Shown here: piece after piece, positions 60,027 through 64,000 of the stretch
Position numbering within the stretch: the stretch's first letter is position 1
How the letters are laid out: each line of letters opens with the position of its first letter
Assembly (NCBI RefSeq): GCF_002252505.1
Contig: NZ_NNRL01000163.1
Coordinates: forward strand, 625,981-689,980
Length of the DNA: 64,000 nt
Reading direction: 5' to 3'
From: Brucella grignonensis
Lineage (GTDB): Bacteria > Pseudomonadota > Alphaproteobacteria > Rhizobiales > Rhizobiaceae
Translations under genes and position numbers: made by a program
Notes under the pieces: model-generated
What the model saw: the letters and a program-made list of their open reading frames with translations, nothing else
Databases searched by the model: none
Told to the model about the DNA's origin: nothing

Positions 60027-61532
60027 TTATTCATACTGCTCCGGGATATAAGACCCCTCGGCCAGATCTGCAAATCGCGTAAACTCGGCCTGGAAAGCAA
60101 GCTTGACGGTGCCGGTTGGTCCGTGACGCTGCTTGGCAACGATCACGTCGGCAGTGCCGCGCACTTTTTCGAAGTGCTGTTTCCATTCTTCGTATTTAGG
60201 ATCGAATTCGTCGCGCGGTTCGAGGTTCTTGACGTAATATTCTTCGCGGAAAACGAACAGCACCACGTCGGCGTCCTGCTCGATCGAACCCGATTCACGA
60301 AGATCGGAGAGCTGCGGGCGTTTGTCTTCACGGCTTTCCACCTGACGGGAGAGCTGTGATAGCGCAATGATCGGAACATTGAGTTCCTTGCCAAGCGCCT
60401 TCAAGCCAGTGGTGATTTCTGTGATTTCCTGCACACGGTTCTGTGCCGAAGCCTTGGACGAGCCGGTCATCAGCTGAACGTAGTCGATGACGAGTACGTC
60501 AAGACCGCGCTGGCGCTTCAAGCGGCGCGCACGCGCTGCAAGCTGTGCAATCGAGATACCACCCGTCTGGTCGATATAGAGCGGGATTTTCTGCATCACC
60601 TGCGAGCAAGCAACGAGCTTTTCGAAGTCGGTCTCGGTGATGTCACCACGACGGATTTTTGAGGAGGAGACTTCCGTCTGCTCGGAAATGATACGTGTTG
60701 CGAGCTGCTCCGCCGACATTTCGAGCGAGAAGAAGCCAACAACACCACCATTCTTGGCTTTCATCGTGCCATCAGCCTGCTGTTCGGCTTCATAAGCATT
60801 GGCGATGTTGAAAGCGATGTTGGTGGCAAGCGAAGTCTTACCCATACCCGGACGACCGGCGAGGATGATCAAGTCGGAAGGCTGCAAGCCGCCCATCTTG
60901 CCATCGAGCGTATGAATGCCGGTGGAAACACCCGACAGATGACCATCGCGCATGAAAGCGGCGTTTGCCATGTCGACGGCGGTTGTGACCGCGTCTTTGA
61001 ATGCCTGAAAGCCACCGTCATAACGCCCGGTTTCAGCAAGCTCAAACAGACGACGCTCGGCGTCTTCGATCTGTTCCTGCGGCGCGTTGTCGACTGGCGC
61101 ATCATAGGCGACATTGACCATGTCTTCGCCAATGCCGATGAGTGCGCGTCGCGTCGCAAGATCATAGATCGCGCGGCCATAATCTTCGGCATTGATGATG
61201 GTGACAGCTTCTGTCGCAAGGCGCGCAACATACTGGAATACAGTCAGATCACCGATCTTGCCTTCATTGGGCAGGAAGGTCTTCATGGTGACCGGATTGG
61301 CCATCTTGCCGACCCGGATAAGATCTGTGGAAATTTCGTAGATACGACGATGCAAAGGCTCGAAGAAATGGGTTGGCTTCAGGAAGTCCGAAACCCGGTA
61401 AAAAGCGTCGTTGTTGATCAGAATAGCACCGAGGAGTGCCTGTTCCGCTTCAATATTGTGGGGTGCTTCACGATAAAGCGCATCTTTTTGCTCGCGCGCA
61501 TCATCAAGTTTGCGTACCGCCGCTTCCGCCAT
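60027..61532 (-). CDS. dnaB: Replicative DNA helicase DnaB
   Basis: Hexameric helicase of the replication fork. The 501 residues begin MAEAAVRKLDDAREQ, followed by the N-terminal DnaB domain PHNIEAEQALLGAILINNDAF. The RecA-like core has Walker A in LAGRPGMGKTSLATNIA, the long FFSLEMSAEQLATRII, Walker B region LDVLVIDYVQLM, and the arginine-finger area QVESREDKRPQLSDLRESGSIEQDADVVLF. ATG 61532 is the family start; the frame extends 48 codons upstream without support. No intein is present. It is followed by radA. Confidence 0.97.
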   Translation of the reverse strand: MAEAAVRKLDDAREQKDALYREAPHNIEAEQALLGAILINNDAFYRVSDFLKPTHFFEPLHRRIYEISTDLIRVGKMANPVTMKTFLPNEGKIGDLTVFQYVARLATEAVTIINAEDYGRAIYDLATRRALIGIGEDMVNVAYDAPVDNAPQEQIEDAERRLFELAETGRYDGGFQAFKDAVTTAVDMANAAFMRDGHLSGVSTGIHTLDGKMGGLQPSDLIILAGRPGMGKTSLATNIAFNIANAYEAEQQADGTMKAKNGGVVGFFSLEMSAEQLATRIISEQTEVSSSKIRRGDITETDFEKLVACSQVMQKIPLYIDQTGGISIAQLAARARRLKRQRGLDVLVIDYVQLMTGSSKASAQNRVQEITEITTGLKALGKELNVPIIALSQLSRQVESREDKRPQLSDLRESGSIEQDADVVLFVFREEYYVKNLEPRDEFDPKYEEWKQHFEKVRGTADVIVAKQRHGPTGTVKLAFQAEFTRFADLAEGSYIPEQYE

Positions 61533-61751
61533 GATTCTCTGGTCCTGTCTCTGATCTTCCCAGCTAGACCTGAAGTGAAGCCAAACGCAACGCAGCCTCA
61601 AGGTGATTCCTGCCGGGAGTGATAAGCTATACCATGATTCACAGGCATCCACAGTTTGCGGTTTAAACTTTTGCACCGGGACTTGACGACCGTTGTGATG
61701 CAGAATGGCGGCTGCTACGAAACCCGAAACAAGCTTCAGAGGAATTCGTTC

Positions 61752-62762
61752 ATGCGTTCTCGTTTCATATCGGCGTGGCTGACGGCCATCGCCTCTTTGT
61801 CATTTCTGTCTTTTCCCGCGGCGGCGTCTGAGCCGATCAAGGTCAAGGTTTTCATCGCCGCAATGTTCGAGATCGGCCAGAATAGTGGAGATCGCGCTGG
61901 CGAGTTTCAGAACTGGTATGAACGCTATTGGAAAGACGCCAAGCCTATTGAAGTGAAGGGCGCTTTGAAGCCGGTCTATTGCAATGACGATGGCGTTTGC
62001 GGTTCGGTTCTTGGTATGGGTAAAGTCAACTCATCGGCCAGTATGCAGGCCATTCTGCTCGACCCGGCTTTTGACTTCTCGAAGAGTTATTATGTTCTGT
62101 CGGGCGTAGCAGGTACGCCGCCTTCGCGTGGAACCATCGGCGATGTGAGCTGGGCGACTTGGCTTGTTGATTATGATCTCGGACATCGTTGGATGCCAGA
62201 GGAAGGCAAGGCCGGTGAGCCGGTATTTATGCCACGTAAAGGCTATGAGGATTATCGCGTCTTCAAGCTTAATCCTGATCTGGTTGCGGCCGCGATGCGC
62301 CTTGGCAAAGACGTGAAGCTTGAGGATTCGAAAGAAGCACAAGCCTACCGGATGCGTTACCCGGATAAGGCTGCACAGGCCGCACCGTCCTTGAAAGAGG
62401 GCACCCATATGACGGGCGACACTTTCTTCCATGGTCCCGGCCTGTCGAAGGAAGCGCAGTATATCGCAAAGCTCTATGGCGCTGACGACTATCTGATCAC
62501 GGAAATGGAAGCGGCTTCGATCACGCTCGTCATCAAGCGTCAGTTCGGCACAGACCGCATTCTCAGTCTGCGCGGTGCGGTAAATTTCGATCAGGGTAAC
62601 CCGAATGAAACAACGTTGCAGCATCTTGATCCAGCGCCGGGCGAAACTGCTGGCGGTTTTGCTGAAACGGTCAGGAACATCTATCTGGTTGGGTCTCCAG
62701 TGGTCGATGAAATCGCGACCCATTGGGACAAGTGGGAAGCGGACGTACCCAAGGCACAGTAA
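61752..62762 (+). CDS. NUP-family purine nucleoside permease, exported
   Basis: 336-residue protein. The N-terminus MRSRFISAWLTAIASLSFLSFPAAAS is a signal peptide cleaved near residue 25, and no further membrane helices appear. The mature domain matches the NUP family (purine nucleoside permease, nucleoside-phosphorylase-like fold): VFIAAMFEIGQNSGDRAGEFQNWYERY, VLSGVAGTPPSRGTIGDVSWATWLVDYDLGHR, and GADDYLITEMEAASITLVI. The annotation 'permease' is historical; a periplasmic nucleoside binder or enzyme fits the fold better. Start ATG 61752 is chosen for the signal peptide. It is flanked by dnaB (divergent) and cfa (convergent). Confidence 0.86.
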   Translation: MRSRFISAWLTAIASLSFLSFPAAASEPIKVKVFIAAMFEIGQNSGDRAGEFQNWYERYWKDAKPIEVKGALKPVYCNDDGVCGSVLGMGKVNSSASMQAILLDPAFDFSKSYYVLSGVAGTPPSRGTIGDVSWATWLVDYDLGHRWMPEEGKAGEPVFMPRKGYEDYRVFKLNPDLVAAAMRLGKDVKLEDSKEAQAYRMRYPDKAAQAAPSLKEGTHMTGDTFFHGPGLSKEAQYIAKLYGADDYLITEMEAASITLVIKRQFGTDRILSLRGAVNFDQGNPNETTLQHLDPAPGETAGGFAETVRNIYLVGSPVVDEIATHWDKWEADVPKAQ

Positions 62763-62772
62763 CTAAACTGAA

Positions 62773-62812
62773 AAAGGGCTGTCGGAATTATCCAGACAGC
62801 CCTTTCTCTTTG
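62773..62812. terminator. Bidirectional terminator between the NUP gene and cfa
   Basis: AAAGGGCTGTC (62773-62783) pairs with GACAGCCCTTT (62795-62805). The plus side is followed by CTCTTT and the minus side by TTTTT, so it serves both genes. Confidence 0.9.
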
Positions 62813-62824
62813 CGCAGATTTTTC

Positions 62825-64000
62825 TCACGCCTTTACACGCTGGCTCGGTGCCTGCGTTTCACTGTTGGCCCCTTTGGGTGCACTGTCGAGCCGCTTTAAT
62901 CGCTTTTCTTCCGCCTCGATGTAATTGCGTGTTAGCGGCACAGCTTCCTGCTTGTGGGCAATCTGGATGTGGAAGACCATCATGTTCTGCCAGCGGAAAG
63001 CACTTTCCGATGCTGCCAGATAAAACTCCCACATGCGACAGAAGCGCTCGTCATAAAGTGCCTTGGCTTCCTCGCGCCGGGCCATGAAGGCAAGCCGCCA
63101 TTCTTTGAGCGTTTCCGCATAATGAAGCCGTAGGATTTCTATGTCGGTGACATAAAGTCCGGCTTTTTCGATATGTGGCAGTACTTCGGAAAGCGCCGGA
63201 ATATAGCCGCCGGGGAAAATATGTTTGCGGATGAACGGATTGGTGGCGCCGGGGCCGTCCGCGCGGCCGATTGCATGAAGCAGAAAAACGCCGTCTTTTT
63301 TCAGCAAACGTGCCGCGTGCTGGAAATATTCGGCGAAGTGCCCAACACCCACATGCTCAAACATGCCAACTGAAACGAGCCGGTCGAACTGATCATCGAT
63401 ATTGCGATAGTCAGTGAGCTGAAACTTTGCGCGATCTGCAAGGCCTTCTTCGACAGCGCGTTTATTGGCGATGGCGTGCTGTTCTTCCGACAAAGTGACG
63501 CCTGTTACATTGGCCTTGAGATAGCGGGCGAGATAGAGCCCCATGCCGCCCCATCCGCAGCCGATATCCAATATCTTGTCGTCTTCATTAACGAGAAGTT
63601 TCGCTGCAATATGACGTTTCTTGGCGAGCTGCGCTTCAGCAAGCGTCGCTTTGGGCGTTTCAAAATAAGCGCAGGAATATTGTTTGTCGGGATCGAGAAA
63701 CAGATCATATAGCGCGCCCGAAAGATCGTAATGGCTTTTGACGTTGCTCGACGACCGAGCCAGGTTATTCATCTGCTGGAAGCGGCGGAACAGCACACGG
63801 AATTTTCCCGCAGCTTTCATCCAAGGTTCAGTGGCCGCTGTCGGCCCGGTGTTTTCAAAGACAATCTTGAGCAGCGTATAAATATCGCCATTGAGAAAAT
63901 CGATTTCGCCATCCATGAAGCATTCCGCAAGCTTCAATTCCGGGTCGAATGCAACGGCACGCTCGGCATGGCGTGTGTTAAAACGCATATGAACCGGTTC
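62825..64000 (-). CDS. cfa: Cyclopropane-fatty-acyl-phospholipid synthase (5' truncated by window edge)
   Basis: Uses S-adenosylmethionine to add a methylene bridge to unsaturated fatty acids in membrane phospholipids. Motifs: NVKSHYDLSGALYDLFLDPDKQYSCAYFE, the SAM loop ILDIGCGWGGMGLYLAR, VTGVTLSEEQ, VSVGMFEHVGVGHFAEYF, and KHIFPGGYIPALSE. The frame is open to the window edge (the last visible codons read E-P-V-H before MRFNTRHAE), so the true N-terminus lies outside; relatives carry a further 25-30 residues. The C-terminus is complete. Confidence 0.95.
   Translation of the reverse strand, partial: EPVHMRFNTRHAERAVAFDPELKLAECFMDGEIDFLNGDIYTLLKIVFENTGPTAATEPWMKAAGKFRVLFRRFQQMNNLARSSSNVKSHYDLSGALYDLFLDPDKQYSCAYFETPKATLAEAQLAKKRHIAAKLLVNEDDKILDIGCGWGGMGLYLARYLKANVTGVTLSEEQHAIANKRAVEEGLADRAKFQLTDYRNIDDQFDRLVSVGMFEHVGVGHFAEYFQHAARLLKKDGVFLLHAIGRADGPGATNPFIRKHIFPGGYIPALSEVLPHIEKAGLYVTDIEILRLHYAETLKEWRLAFMARREEAKALYDERFCRMWEFYLAASESAFRWQNMMVFHIQIAHKQEAVPLTRNYIEAEEKRLKRLDSAPKGANSETQAPSQRVKA

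Noticed and set aside
61533-61676. N-terminal extension of dnaB by 48 residues
   Set aside because: No ribosome site and not part of the DnaB family; ATG 61532 begins the conserved protein.

Overview
The window is a stretch of alphaproteobacterial chromosome. Protein sequences, gene order and repeats all point to Brucellaceae (the Ochrobactrum/Brucella anthropi group or a close relative). Supporting signs are the split b and b' subunits in the atp operon, a polyprenyl diphosphate synthase of the type used for ubiquinone-10, a large Atm1-type exporter, and about ten mosaic palindromic repeats of 103-106 bp like those of Rhizobiales. Nearly everything is housekeeping core genome. I see no tRNA, rRNA, insertion sequence, prophage or CRISPR array. 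Both edges cut genes: atpB at the left and cfa at the right.

Layout. 1-2271: F0 part of the ATP synthase operon (atpB, atpE, b', b), ended by a strong terminator, with palindromic elements on both sides of atpE. 2301-5255 (minus): EamA transporter, RNase HII, radical SAM protein. 5364-11157: a small glycosyltransferase, then a minus-strand block with ispE, an S49 peptidase, nhaA, a monooxygenase-like protein, a tRNA-type methyltransferase and a DUF2007 protein. 11312-20163 (plus): decaprenyl diphosphate synthase, TPR protein, glyQS, threonylcarbamoyl-AMP synthase and an FAD-linked 2-hydroxyacid dehydrogenase. 20442-21326: DUF6101 gene, a repeat, and an unannotated structured RNA candidate with its own terminator. 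21327-24654 (minus): acyl-CoA dehydrogenase and enoyl-CoA hydratase, a small gene whose start looks frameshifted, and a cold-shock gene.

25027-33235: diguanylate cyclase, purD, ubiA, pdxH, a lipoprotein, a DnaJ-like protein, fabI and a histidine phosphatase. 33312-35506: a metallophosphoesterase, a RES/Xre toxin-antitoxin pair with a clear self-regulation operator, and a DUF1344 protein. 35817-46161: aroC, a RibB whose GTP cyclohydrolase-like half lacks its zinc cysteines, an HDAC-like amidohydrolase, xseB, a four-gene envelope/stress module, then dxs, tlyA and an RlmD-type methyltransferase overlapping end to end. 46217-50456: an ArsR/SRPBCC pair, racemase, LOG protein, MliC lysozyme inhibitor and LysM protein. 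50556-54544: an ArsR regulator with an Atm1-type exporter, then the psd-pssA phospholipid operon. 54530-64000: mainly minus strand, with AAA ATPase, SDR, purF, cvpA, radA, dnaB and cfa, plus one plus-strand NUP-family nucleoside permease.

How it fits together. Isoprenoid and quinone supply recurs (ispE, dxs, ddsA, ubiA), and so does membrane lipid synthesis (fabI, psd, pssA, cfa). Translation support (glyQS, TsaC/Sua5, TlyA, RlmD) and purine synthesis (purD, purF-cvpA) are also represented. The least explained parts are the candidate sRNA near 21187-21319, the dense repeat family, and the small broken frame near 24022-24194.
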